NCBI GenBank assembly: GCA_019636475.1
Contig: JAHBXN010000005.1
Location: 186,001 to 250,000 of the forward strand
Length of the DNA stretch: 64,000 nucleotides
Reading direction: 5' to 3'
Source of the DNA: Phycisphaerae bacterium
GTDB taxonomy: Bacteria > Planctomycetota > Phycisphaerae > UBA1845 > UTPLA1
Below the pieces are notes generated by a model, which ran no database searches, had not been told where the DNA came from, and was given only the letters and a program-made list of their open reading frames with translations. Every line of letters begins with the position of its first letter. The stretch's first letter is position 1. Positions 30,400 to 38,120 of the stretch are shown in pieces. The position numbers and the translations under genes were made by a program.

Positions 30400-31008
30400 A
30401 TGAGCTTGTTCAAATCATCCGAGGAGCGCCGCATCGAGCGCGATATCAAAATTCGCCAGGGCATCCGGCGCATCGAAAAGGCCATTTCCGAGCAGAACAA
30501 GTTCACCAGCGATTTCATTCGAAACGCCCGCCGCGCGAAGGACATCGGCGACGCAAACCAATACAACTTCATTCGCAATTCGCTCAAGAAAACCGCCACG
30601 GTCAAGAAGATGCTCGAGCGCCAGCTCCTGGCCGTGAAGAGCGCCCTGATCATCAAGCGGCAGGCCGAGGCATCAACTGATTTTGCGCAGGCAATGGGCA
30701 CGATGGCGCGCGAGATCAGCCGGATGTTCGGCGAAACCGATCTCGTCAAGACACAGATGGACTGGGAAAAAGCCATGGCCCAATCGCAGACCATGGAAGA
30801 GCGAACGACGATGTTCCTCGAAACCATTGAATCCGCCGCGATGAGCGACACGGCTGACACGCCTGCCGAAGTCATCACGGATGCCGAGATTGACGCCATG
30901 ATCGAAGCGGAGGCGGAATCGGCCCATGCCAAGGATGTCGACGAACTCGATGCACTTCGCGCCGAGCTCAACGCAGTGAAGGACAGCGGCCAGAAAGAAT
31001 CGAAGTAG
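30400..31008 (+). CDS. ESCRT-III-like protein resembling CHMP2/Vps2
   Basis: Encodes 202 residues, close to the size of eukaryotic CHMP proteins. Start MSLFKSSEERRIERDIKIRQ gives a short anchor and basic helix 1. Helices 1-2 (IRRIEKAISEQNKF; FIRNARRAKDIGD; FIRNSLKKTATVKKMLERQL) form a charged hairpin. Next comes FAQAMGTMAREISRMF and a Met-rich helix ending TMEERTTMFLETIESAAMSD. The order resembles the CHMP2 pattern of an AMxxxxxAMxxM helix, a Met/Glu-rich helix and an acidic tail. The tail (EIDAMIEAEAES; DELDALRAEL) is acidic with a Leu-rich last helix where MIT-interacting motifs lie in ESCRT-III, but it is not an exact MIM1 match. AAAGG precedes the start. It is the last gene of the run. 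Confidence 0.62.
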   Translation: MSLFKSSEERRIERDIKIRQGIRRIEKAISEQNKFTSDFIRNARRAKDIGDANQYNFIRNSLKKTATVKKMLERQLLAVKSALIIKRQAEASTDFAQAMGTMAREISRMFGETDLVKTQMDWEKAMAQSQTMEERTTMFLETIESAAMSDTADTPAEVITDAEIDAMIEAEAESAHAKDVDELDALRAELNAVKDSGQKESK

Positions 31009-31052
31009 CCGTTTGAAGAATGCATGCGCTGCAACCCGCTGTTAACGACCGA

Positions 31053-32633
31053 TCAATCCCGCTCCGGCCGATGCCGGTCTTTTTCACGAGTCGTCCGGCA
31101 GTCGGTATCATCAAGCCGCTTTCGAGATCGCGCGGATGGTGCTGCCGCACGCGAATTATCCGGATGCTGTAGCGGATACTCACCCTCCCGATCCCACAGA
31201 TAATAAACCGGTGGCCTGCCGATCAGATGGCGAAACGATTGTGTCAATTGCGCGGCACCCCAACCGGCGATCTTGTCGCGCATCGGGCCGTGCATCGCGC
31301 CCGCCCACGAGCGCACCGTTTCCCGGATCAGCCTCTGAACGCGCGGAGTGCGTGCGACGCGTCGCTCAAAATCCGGCGAGAAAGGATCCAGCTTCCACAT
31401 TCGGAGGCGTTCGAGCAGTGAAAGCCGCCCCTTCGGCAGCGGGCACTCCCCCACACGCATCATGCCCGCCCGCTCGAAGACCGGATTTACCATCCCCATT
31501 GCCGCGAGACACTCAATGAACCGCACCCCCACTCTCGGCAGCGTTTTTCGCACAAACCAGTGCCCCAGGCCGCAACCCCGGACATCGGGATGCATCACCA
31601 GCCGCCGCAGAATGCGAAGTTCGCGGTTGATGCGCGGAAGATTTCGTGCGAAACGGCCGCCGGTCGAGGCATTCCGCAACGACAGCTCCATCGGAGCATG
31701 GGCAAAGACGAGGATGCCGAGCGGATCTCGCGTGGATTGCTCGCGCAGCAGAAACACCTTGTCCACGAAGCCCAAACCGTCGCGATGGCGGTAGTGCATC
31801 GGCGCGAAAGCCTGATAGTCCCGGACGCCGCCGGGCTCTATGACCACTCTGCGTCGAAGCCAGACCGCGCGAGATCGCACGGGACGCCGCACAACGACCG
31901 CCGGCCGATCGGCCGCAGCGAGGCGAACAACCTGATCGGCCTGAAGGTCGCGTAAAATGTCGTCGTGGGTCCCGGCGACGATCAGAATCAACCGGTGCCG
32001 GGTGATCAGCTTTCGCAGATTGTATGCCACGGCGCCCGCCAGTCGACGATGCAGAATGGCGGTGAATTCGTCACAGCAGACGACCGCCGGCGGCGTCGCG
32101 CTGAGTGCCTTTCCTATGGCACCTGCGAGGCTCGCGCGGAAACGCTCTCCGTCGGACAAGTCGCTGAACGCGCGCCCCCAGAGCCGAGGCTCGCCCAGGC
32201 CGCAGGCCGTCAGAATTTCGAGCGCGGTGGCAAGCGGTCGGCGCGGTGCGACATGATCGACGATCGAACGGCCCGATCGCGGCCGACTGCCGTTGACCCA
32301 CACGACGGGCCCGGCCTTCTCCGCGATCGCCCGGAGCAGGGAGCTTTTTCCGCTGCCCGAGGGACCGGTCAACAGCAGGATTGAGCCGGGACGAAGCGTC
32401 AATGTCAGGCGGTCGGCCACTGCAAACGGCGCTTCACGCGTTGGGATGCCGTAGTTCCAGCAGATTTCCCGCTTTCGCTCCGTCATCGGCGTCACGGCAG
32501 GTTCACGAATGACATGAACCTCGACTCGCACCTCCGCCTGTTCGGCAGACTCGCAACGAACCGAAGCCGGCCCGTCACCGCTCGAGAGACTCACTCGCGA
32601 TTTACATTTGTCACGACCCGGGAATTCCGCCAT
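31053..32633 (-). CDS. ABC-type ATPase fused to GNAT acetyltransferase-like domain
   Basis: Encodes 526 residues from MAEFPGRDK. The ATPase half (about 65-260) has Walker A LTGPSGSGKSSLLRA, signature FSDLSDGERFRASL, Walker B AVVCCDEFTAIL and an H-loop-like AGTHDD. The C-terminal half has a GNAT-like acetyl-CoA loop, MHPDVRGCGLGHWFVRK, followed by FERAGM. This matches the uncharacterised COG2401 family (ABC ATPase fused to predicted acetyltransferase). The substrate is unknown. It lies downstream of an S24-type repressor gene on the same strand, with an AT-rich block containing repeats in between, so it may be under that repressor's control. Confidence 0.8.
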   Translation of the reverse strand: MAEFPGRDKCKSRVSLSSGDGPASVRCESAEQAEVRVEVHVIREPAVTPMTERKREICWNYGIPTREAPFAVADRLTLTLRPGSILLLTGPSGSGKSSLLRAIAEKAGPVVWVNGSRPRSGRSIVDHVAPRRPLATALEILTACGLGEPRLWGRAFSDLSDGERFRASLAGAIGKALSATPPAVVCCDEFTAILHRRLAGAVAYNLRKLITRHRLILIVAGTHDDILRDLQADQVVRLAAADRPAVVVRRPVRSRAVWLRRRVVIEPGGVRDYQAFAPMHYRHRDGLGFVDKVFLLREQSTRDPLGILVFAHAPMELSLRNASTGGRFARNLPRINRELRILRRLVMHPDVRGCGLGHWFVRKTLPRVGVRFIECLAAMGMVNPVFERAGMMRVGECPLPKGRLSLLERLRMWKLDPFSPDFERRVARTPRVQRLIRETVRSWAGAMHGPMRDKIAGWGAAQLTQSFRHLIGRPPVYYLWDREGEYPLQHPDNSRAAAPSARSRKRLDDTDCRTTREKDRHRPERD

Positions 32634-32651
32634 CACTCGCCTCCATACCAT

Positions 32652-32670
32652 CCAAACATATACCAAACAT
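32652..32670. repeat. Direct repeat CCAAACAT spaced 11 bp
   Basis: CCAAACAT occurs at 32652-32659 and 32663-32670, one helical turn apart, just upstream of the ABC-GNAT start codon. With the adjacent inverted repeat it forms an AT-rich regulatory block. A protein-binding role is inferred. Confidence 0.4.
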
Positions 32671-32685
32671 TTGCAGAATAGCCCG

Positions 32686-32717
32686 AATATTGCTAAAAGT
32701 CAATTTTTAGCAATATT
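32686..32717. promoter_or_regulatory. Perfect 13-bp inverted repeat, candidate operator
   Basis: AATATTGCTAAAA (32686-32698) and TTTTAGCAATATT (32705-32717) are perfect complements around a 6-base centre. The block is far more AT-rich than its surroundings. It lies between the S24-type repressor gene (ends 32758) and the ABC-GNAT gene (starts 32633). No U tract follows on the minus strand, so an operator is more likely than a terminator. Repressors of the XRE/S24 type bind such dyads. Confidence 0.55.
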
Positions 32718-32757
32718 TCAATCGGCAGAATCCGCCTGGACATGCGTACCACGATTT

Positions 32758-33423
32758 CTAAAGTTCGCGGCTAACAAGACATACGGCGATGCCTTGAATT
32801 GAAAATTCGCGAGTTGAATCGATGATCATCGGCGACGTGTGCGGATTATCGCCTCGAAGAATGACCAGCCGATCGCCCCCCCGTTGTTCGACGCTCACGC
32901 GCTTCAATGTCGGTCGTCCATCAACCAGGCAGGCGCAGATGCGGCCCTGCACGAATTCCGCGTCCACACCCGGCCGGTAGTCCACAAGAATGATGTCACC
33001 GCGCTTCAGCGTCGGCTCCATGGAATCAAATTCGCAGCGCAAACAGTATCTGCTGGGATGCCACAAGTGCCGCAGCACAGGAAACATTTCGAGTTGTTCC
33101 TGCGAATCGGCCGGAGGGCCGTTGGGAATCGCGCCGAAGAGCGGTAACTCACACGTGACAAGGGCCTGCGGCGCATCGTGACCGTCGCCACCGCCGAGGA
33201 TGATGCCCTCGGGAACCCCCAACGCGACCGCGAGCGCTTTGATCGTCGACCGTCGGGGCTGCCGACGATCCCGTTCGATGGATGAGAGGTAGCCCTGATT
33301 GACATTTGCCTCAACGGCCAGTTGCACTTGCGTCAACCCGCGCTCCCGGCGAATCGCACGAATTCGGCGCCCCACCGAATCTCCGTACGAGTGAACGCGG
33401 GATGGATCCGTCGGTCGTGGCAT
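32758..33423 (-). CDS. XRE-HTH / S24 peptidase-type repressor (LexA/CI-like)
   Basis: Encodes 221 residues from MPRPTDPSRV. An N-terminal XRE helix-turn-helix (about 15-72: RIRAIRRERGLTQVQLAVEA; NQGYLSSIERDRRQP) is followed by an S24 domain. The catalytic dyad appears complete: Ser in CEFDSMEPTLKRGDIILVD and Lys in GRPTLKRVSV. I do not see a clear Ala-Gly cleavage site in the linker. Such proteins repress DNA-damage, prophage or stress genes and may self-cleave when RecA is activated. It is neighbour to the AT-rich inverted repeat and the ABC-GNAT gene, its probable target. Confidence 0.85.
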   Translation of the reverse strand: MPRPTDPSRVHSYGDSVGRRIRAIRRERGLTQVQLAVEANVNQGYLSSIERDRRQPRRSTIKALAVALGVPEGIILGGGDGHDAPQALVTCELPLFGAIPNGPPADSQEQLEMFPVLRHLWHPSRYCLRCEFDSMEPTLKRGDIILVDYRPGVDAEFVQGRICACLVDGRPTLKRVSVEQRGGDRLVILRGDNPHTSPMIIDSTREFSIQGIAVCLVSREL

Positions 33424-33566
33424 GCCGCCATTGTATCGCGCAGTACACCGACGTCCTGCCGTCTGCACCCAAGCGAACGGATCGAATCACAACACCCAGC
33501 CGGTCCGTGCGGCACGTCGGTGCCGTCGATATTGTCACGACCAGTTGGGGGCGATAATGTCCCGAC

Positions 33567-35357
33567 ATGCCCGCCGCGGCAAATGAACAACTGCCCGTAA
33601 ACGACCATGCCCAGCGCCCCACGCGGTCGCTCGATGTTTCGCGGCCGGACGGTGTTTTACGCCGGTTGGCAGTCGGATTCGCGCTCATTGCCGTCGCCAG
33701 CGCGCTATGCCGCAAGGCAAACGGATCAAGCGTTTTACCGACCGCAATCGAATTGACAATTCAACTGTCGGCCGCGGTCGGCTGGCTTATCGCGATCGGG
33801 AAAGCCGGGCAACACGCGCGGGGCGACACCTTCATTGCTGGCCTGGCGACGATCGCGGGCGTCACAGCCGCGACGCTGAGCGGTCGCGTTGAAATAATCG
33901 GCTTGACCGTGACAGGCTATGTCGCACTGCGCAGCCTCGTCGATTGGCTTGTTGATCGGCTGGCGATGATCGAGACGACGCTGCACCACCCGAGGCGACT
34001 CCTGCGGGCCATCATGCCGCACTGGTTCGGCATGGTTCTGTTTAATGGTATTCTTCTCGCTCTGCCCATCGCGACCCAGTCCGGCGTGCCGGACTATCGG
34101 CACAATTTCCTGAATCATGTGCTTGACAGTCTCTTTGCGTCCGTGAGCGCCGCCTGCCTGGTGGGGACGACCATCCAGAGTTTCGCCGAGGACTACACCC
34201 TGTTTGGACAAGCCGTTCTCGTTGCGACGACCCAGATCGCGGGCATGGCCTTCGCGCTTCTCGGACTGTCCATCGCCCGACCGTTTCTGTCTCGGCCGCT
34301 GTCCGCTCTCACAATTCTCTGGGCGGCGGTTCTCTGTCAGATCGCCGCGATCGTCATGATGGCGTCGGCATGGCACCTCGACGACGCGTCGAGCGTTCCG
34401 TCGCGAATCTGGTGGAGCATCGTTTACGCCGGCAGCGCACTGTGGAACTCCGGACTCGCGGCCCGAACCGATGGACTGGCGGCGTATTTCGCCGATTTTC
34501 GCATCCTGGTTACTGTGACGACGCTGGCAATCGTCGGCTCGCTCGGCCTGCCGTTCCTGCTCGATCTGATTCTGCCTCAGCCGCGTGCGGACAGCCCAAA
34601 GGATTCGGGCACATCGGGCCCCACTCAGGGCGAAGCGAACCTGAGCGCCCGACTGCGACGACTGCCGGAGTTCGAAACGCTCGCGGCAACCTTTCTTCTC
34701 GCAACCGGTGCAATTCTTCTGTGGTACTTCGAGCATCCTTTGTCGAAGACGGCCGCTGTCGCGCCGGCACGCGCGATGGAATCAATGGAGGATCGGGTTT
34801 CGTTAAGCGATGCGCCCGCATCGCAGCGATGGGCGATTTCATTGCTGGTTTCGTCGATGCTTCGCTCGGCCGGCATTCAGAGCGTGCCGGTCTCAATCGG
34901 ATCGATTTCATGGTTCACGTTCTCGCTGATGCTCGTCCTGATGTTCATCGGCGGGTCCGCGGCGGGCGTCGGCGGTGGCGTGCGGACCGGCATCGGAACC
35001 CTGTGGTGGCTGATGCGCGGCACGGCGCGTACGGACACCGCAGCGATCGCTCTTCGGCGAACGCTCCAATCGCAGATTGCCAAGTTCGTTTGTGCGGCTG
35101 TGGTCATTAACGCGGCGGCAGTCGGCGCATGCGTGCTTGTCACAGGATCGACCTGGTATGAATCGGGCATTGAAGCGACAGCCGCTGTCGGCAATGTCGG
35201 CTTTTCGACCGGCTTATCGCTTCATTTGACGCCGACCGGTCGATTCATGATGATCGGGTTGTACATGGTTGGCCGGTTTGGACCGGTCATATTCTGGTTG
35301 TCAGTCTCGGACACTGTACGGCGTGCAACGACGCGCGACCCCGACCGATCGGCATGA
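33567..35357 (+). CDS. TrkH/KtrB-like potassium transporter subunit
   Basis: Encodes 596 residues with about ten hydrophobic segments. Four pore loops can be followed: the second SALWNSGLA, the third FIGGSAAGVGGGVRTG and the fourth AVGNVGFSTGL with GRFGPVIFW after it, all like TrkH/KtrB. The first loop reads VGTTIQSFAEDYTLFGQ, where the usual filter Gly is not evident. The family moves potassium inward together with a cytoplasmic TrkA/KtrA ring; no such gene is adjacent. An extra hydrophobic region at about 35-110 precedes the core. Confidence 0.75.
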   Translation: MPAAANEQLPVNDHAQRPTRSLDVSRPDGVLRRLAVGFALIAVASALCRKANGSSVLPTAIELTIQLSAAVGWLIAIGKAGQHARGDTFIAGLATIAGVTAATLSGRVEIIGLTVTGYVALRSLVDWLVDRLAMIETTLHHPRRLLRAIMPHWFGMVLFNGILLALPIATQSGVPDYRHNFLNHVLDSLFASVSAACLVGTTIQSFAEDYTLFGQAVLVATTQIAGMAFALLGLSIARPFLSRPLSALTILWAAVLCQIAAIVMMASAWHLDDASSVPSRIWWSIVYAGSALWNSGLAARTDGLAAYFADFRILVTVTTLAIVGSLGLPFLLDLILPQPRADSPKDSGTSGPTQGEANLSARLRRLPEFETLAATFLLATGAILLWYFEHPLSKTAAVAPARAMESMEDRVSLSDAPASQRWAISLLVSSMLRSAGIQSVPVSIGSISWFTFSLMLVLMFIGGSAAGVGGGVRTGIGTLWWLMRGTARTDTAAIALRRTLQSQIAKFVCAAVVINAAAVGACVLVTGSTWYESGIEATAAVGNVGFSTGLSLHLTPTGRFMMIGLYMVGRFGPVIFWLSVSDTVRRATTRDPDRSA

Positions 35358-35449
35358 CGCATCGCCACTCGACAGCAAGGCTTTCCCGCCGGTGCGATAC
35401 CGGCGAACCTCCGAATGGGCCTGCGCATGCGAAGCGCCCCCGCCGCGTC

Positions 35450-36526
35450 ATGCGCCGGATTGCAATCGTTCCCGCCTTATTCGTGCTCCTGCGGTTGGCG
35501 GCCTGCGCCAGTCCGAGTCCAAAGCCGGTCGAACTTCTTCCGGAGCGTGCGAGGATCACGCGAATCAGCGAGCAGCCCGGCTCGGTACGACTCGATGGGC
35601 TGTCGCCACTCGTTGGATTTGCGCATGGGAAGGACTGCACTTTCATTCATTGTCTGGAGGTCGTGACCGAAGGACTGGGACGTCCGTTCGGATATGACGA
35701 ATTGATGGGTGTCAGCGGAATGGCATTCCGCCTTCAATTCCGTGTGGACCGCTGGGACGTGGGAAACTCCGATCCGCTGGTTGGCGAGTCCAATCTGGAC
35801 CTGCTGTTCGAGGCGGTCGGCTGGGAATACGAAGTCCGCATCGTACGCCGCGACCAGATGTCGGAGGCGGCCGCATTGCGCGGACAGATCGCCCAGAGTC
35901 TCGACCGGAGCGTCCCCGTGCTTGCCGCGAATATCATCCGACCGGAGGATTGGGGGATTGTCGTGGGTTATCGGGCCGATCAGCAGTGGCTTTGCCGTTC
36001 ATACAACAACGGGGCCTTGTCCACGGACGCCGTTGCGAACGGGTGGCCGACGGCCGTGGTGCTGCTCAATCGGCGAACAGCGCCAGCGGCTCGGCAAAAC
36101 GTTTTAAGGGCCTCCATTCGCCAGGCGGTGGATCTGTTTCAGCGACGGCAATCCGGGCGATATGCGCTCGGATCACAGGCGTTCGATGCGTGGAGCCGCG
36201 GTCTGCGTTCAGCATCGGATCGAAGCTACCTTCATCCGAACGCATGGACGTATGTCTGTCTGATGGATGCGCGCGCCGCCGCAGCGAGGTACTTGCGATC
36301 GATTGCCCGCGAGTTCGGAGCCCAGGGCAAGCATCTGGAAGCTGCGGCGATTATCTACGAAGAGGAGCTGCGGATTCTTCGCGAGGGCTATCGCTACGTG
36401 CCATCGGAGAGCAGCTTTCCTGATTCGATGCCGCCGCAGGAAATGCGCGACCGTCAGATTGATACGCTGCAGCGTGCAAAATCTCACGAAGAACAGGCAA
36501 TCGCCGAGCTCGAACGCGCCATGTGA
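35450..36526 (+). CDS. Lipoprotein with BtrH/C39-peptidase-like domain
   Basis: Encodes 358 residues from MRRIAIVPALF. The signal ends in LAAC, a lipobox, so a lipid-anchored periplasmic or surface protein is expected. The central part has the pattern CTFIHCLEVVTEGLGRPF and WGIVVGYRADQQWLCRSYNN, reminiscent of the papain-like fold of C39/BtrH-N domains, with Cys and His/Asn candidates. The C-terminal third is helical (LEAAAIIYEEELRILREGYR), TPR-like. Activity is not proven. It begins 93 bases after the Trk-like gene on the same strand. Confidence 0.55.
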   Translation: MRRIAIVPALFVLLRLAACASPSPKPVELLPERARITRISEQPGSVRLDGLSPLVGFAHGKDCTFIHCLEVVTEGLGRPFGYDELMGVSGMAFRLQFRVDRWDVGNSDPLVGESNLDLLFEAVGWEYEVRIVRRDQMSEAAALRGQIAQSLDRSVPVLAANIIRPEDWGIVVGYRADQQWLCRSYNNGALSTDAVANGWPTAVVLLNRRTAPAARQNVLRASIRQAVDLFQRRQSGRYALGSQAFDAWSRGLRSASDRSYLHPNAWTYVCLMDARAAAARYLRSIAREFGAQGKHLEAAAIIYEEELRILREGYRYVPSESSFPDSMPPQEMRDRQIDTLQRAKSHEEQAIAELERAM

Positions 36527-36713
36527 ATCTTCTGCCGCACCGAGAATTCGCGACACTCGCAACGCGCGCAAACCACAAGCATTTCGAAGGTCGTGCGATT
36601 TTTCCCGATCGGCGAGAATTTCTCCATGCCGAATCAACCGAGAATTTGAATACGGACCAGGCGGTTTGAGGAAAATAACGTGGAAATTACGCGGTCCATC
36701 ATGCTGGTTGTTC

Positions 36714-36731
36714 AGACAAAATAGACAAAAT
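36714..36731. repeat. Tandem 9-bp repeat AGACAAAAT
   Basis: AGACAAAAT occurs twice head-to-tail (36714-36722, 36723-36731), directly upstream of the candidate promoter at 36744-36772. It may be an activator site or chance. Confidence 0.4.
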
Positions 36732-36743
36732 GAAAATTGGGGG

Positions 36744-36772
36744 TTGAACCGAATTCAAGAATGTGCTAAAAG
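36744..36772 (+). promoter_or_regulatory. Sigma70-type promoter with extended -10
   Basis: TTGAAC (36744-36749), a 17-base spacer and TAAAAG (36767-36772) preceded by TGC form a fair promoter with extended -10. Transcription would start near 36779 and reach the terminator at 36841-36870 without passing a gene. Confidence 0.45.
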
Positions 36773-36778
36773 TAATCC

Positions 36779-36870
36779 GGCTTCCGATTAGAGACTTCCT
36801 TTCCTTTCTCTACTCTCCGGCCCGAGAGTCGGGAGCTGGAAACCCGCACTTGCTGCGGGTTTTCTATTTT
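36779..36870 (+). ncRNA. Candidate small RNA of about 90 nt
   Basis: The stretch lies in a 452-base gene-free gap (36527-36978), bounded by a promoter-like element and a strong terminator. It starts with a pyrimidine-rich run, then holds a possible hairpin (CTCTC/GAGAG around 36812-36830) and ends in the terminator stem. No open frame with a ribosome site is seen. No known RNA family is recognised. The rest of the gap, on either side, shows nothing else. Confidence 0.4.
36841..36870 (+). terminator. Rho-independent terminator
   Basis: AACCCGCA (36841-36848) pairs with TGCGGGTT (36854-36861) around CTTGC, followed by TTCTATTTTTT. It is 315 bases past the nearest upstream stop, too far to be an ordinary gene end, and supports a small transcript. 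Confidence 0.8.
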
Positions 36871-36978
36871 TTACGCATTGGACGACACCACCTGCGCCGC
36901 ATCTCGGTCGGGCGATCCCAGAAGCACGCTGGAGCGGACGTTGCGGAAATTCGCCGGGGTTCGCAGGGAGCCCGGCAT

Positions 36979-37437
36979 TTATTTCTGGCGGCCGGCCGGG
37001 ATGATGACCTGCGTCTCCTTGGGCGGAATGACAATGGCGTTTCCGATGGCGACGTCCACGCCATTCTGATTGACACAGGCGACGAACATTCGAACGCGCT
37101 TGGGATTGATGATTTCCTGGACCATCGCCGTGGCGGTGATCGTGTCATTGATGAAGACGGGCTTGAGGAACTTGATGTTCAACTCCGCGAAAATGGTCCC
37201 GAGCCCCGGAATTTCGCTGGCGAGCACCGTCGATATGATTCCAGCGGTGAGAATGCCGTGGACAATCCTGCGGCCGAACACGGTGCATTTGGCGTATGCG
37301 TCGTCAATGTGCAGCGGGTTGTAATCGCCGGAGGCATCGGCGAAACGGAAGACATCGCGATCGGTGATGGTCTTGGTAAATCGGCCTTCGTCACAAAGCT
37401 CAAGCGTGGCGCGGGGCTTGGGATATTCGATAGGCAT
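36979..37437 (-). CDS. MaoC-like (R)-specific enoyl-CoA hydratase
   Basis: Encodes 152 residues; GGAGG eight bases upstream fixes the start MPIEYPKPRA. The hot-dog hydratase motif FADASGDYNPLHIDDAYA carries the catalytic Asp and His, followed by VFGRRIVHGILTAG. It should hydrate trans-2-enoyl-CoA to (R)-3-hydroxyacyl-CoA, linking beta-oxidation to other acyl pathways such as polyester synthesis. No PHA synthase is nearby. It is divergent from the PfpI gene. Confidence 0.88.
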   Translation of the reverse strand: MPIEYPKPRATLELCDEGRFTKTITDRDVFRFADASGDYNPLHIDDAYAKCTVFGRRIVHGILTAGIISTVLASEIPGLGTIFAELNIKFLKPVFINDTITATAMVQEIINPKRVRMFVACVNQNGVDVAIGNAIVIPPKETQVIIPAGRQK

Positions 37438-37526
37438 CGGTCGGCCTCCGTGGATGGATGGGATAATCAACCATCATAAGGCCAATGCGCCAAGTGTGGC
37501 AGGGCCCGCATGAACAGGAGAGAATA

Positions 37527-38048
37527 ATGGACCGGAAAAAGCGGCTGCTGGTTTTTGTCGGCGACGATTACGAAGATCTCGAGCTCTGGTATCCGATGCT
37601 TCGGGTTTCCGAAGCGGGCGCCGAGGTCGTGGTTGCGGGCCAGAAATCACATCATCTGTATCGCGGCAAGCACGGCTATCCCTGCGAGAGCACGGCGGCC
37701 GTGAGCGAGGTCGGATCGGCGCAATTCGATGGCGTCCTGATTCCCGGCGGGTGGATGCCGGACAGGCTGCGTCGTGACGAGCACGTCCTGCGACTCGTAC
37801 GGGAATTCAACGACGCGGGAAAACTTGTTGCTTCGATCTGTCATGGCCCCTGGATCAACATCAGCGCGGGAATCGTGCGTGGCGTGAGAATGACCAGCAC
37901 GCCGGGAATCCGCGATGATCTTGTCAACGCGGGCGCCGAATGGATCGATGCGCCAGTCGTCGTCGATCGACATCATGTCTCGAGCCGACGGCCTCCGGAC
38001 CTTCCGGAGTTCGCGGCGGCCATGGTGAGATTCCTTCAACTGAAATAA
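37527..38048 (+). CDS. DJ-1/PfpI family protein
   Basis: Encodes 173 residues; AGGAG upstream. It has the family's Rossmann-like fold with acidic residue in EDLELWYPMLR, the nucleophile-elbow Cys in SICHGPWI, and GVLIPGGWMPDRLR. Members act as glyoxalases, deglycases or stress proteins; PfpI-type peptidase function is doubtful. It stands alone on the plus strand. Confidence 0.9.
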   Translation: MDRKKRLLVFVGDDYEDLELWYPMLRVSEAGAEVVVAGQKSHHLYRGKHGYPCESTAAVSEVGSAQFDGVLIPGGWMPDRLRRDEHVLRLVREFNDAGKLVASICHGPWINISAGIVRGVRMTSTPGIRDDLVNAGAEWIDAPVVVDRHHVSSRRPPDLPEFAAAMVRFLQLK

Positions 38049-38120
38049 GAAGCTGAGCGCCCCAGTCCCGAGCGGATGGAGCGATTGAACCTGCGCGCGC
38101 CGGCGGTCCGGAAGAGGACA

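Noticed and set aside
33735-34736. 333-residue minus-strand frame
   Set aside because: Antisense to the Trk-like gene; extremely Arg/Asp/Gln-rich, no motif.
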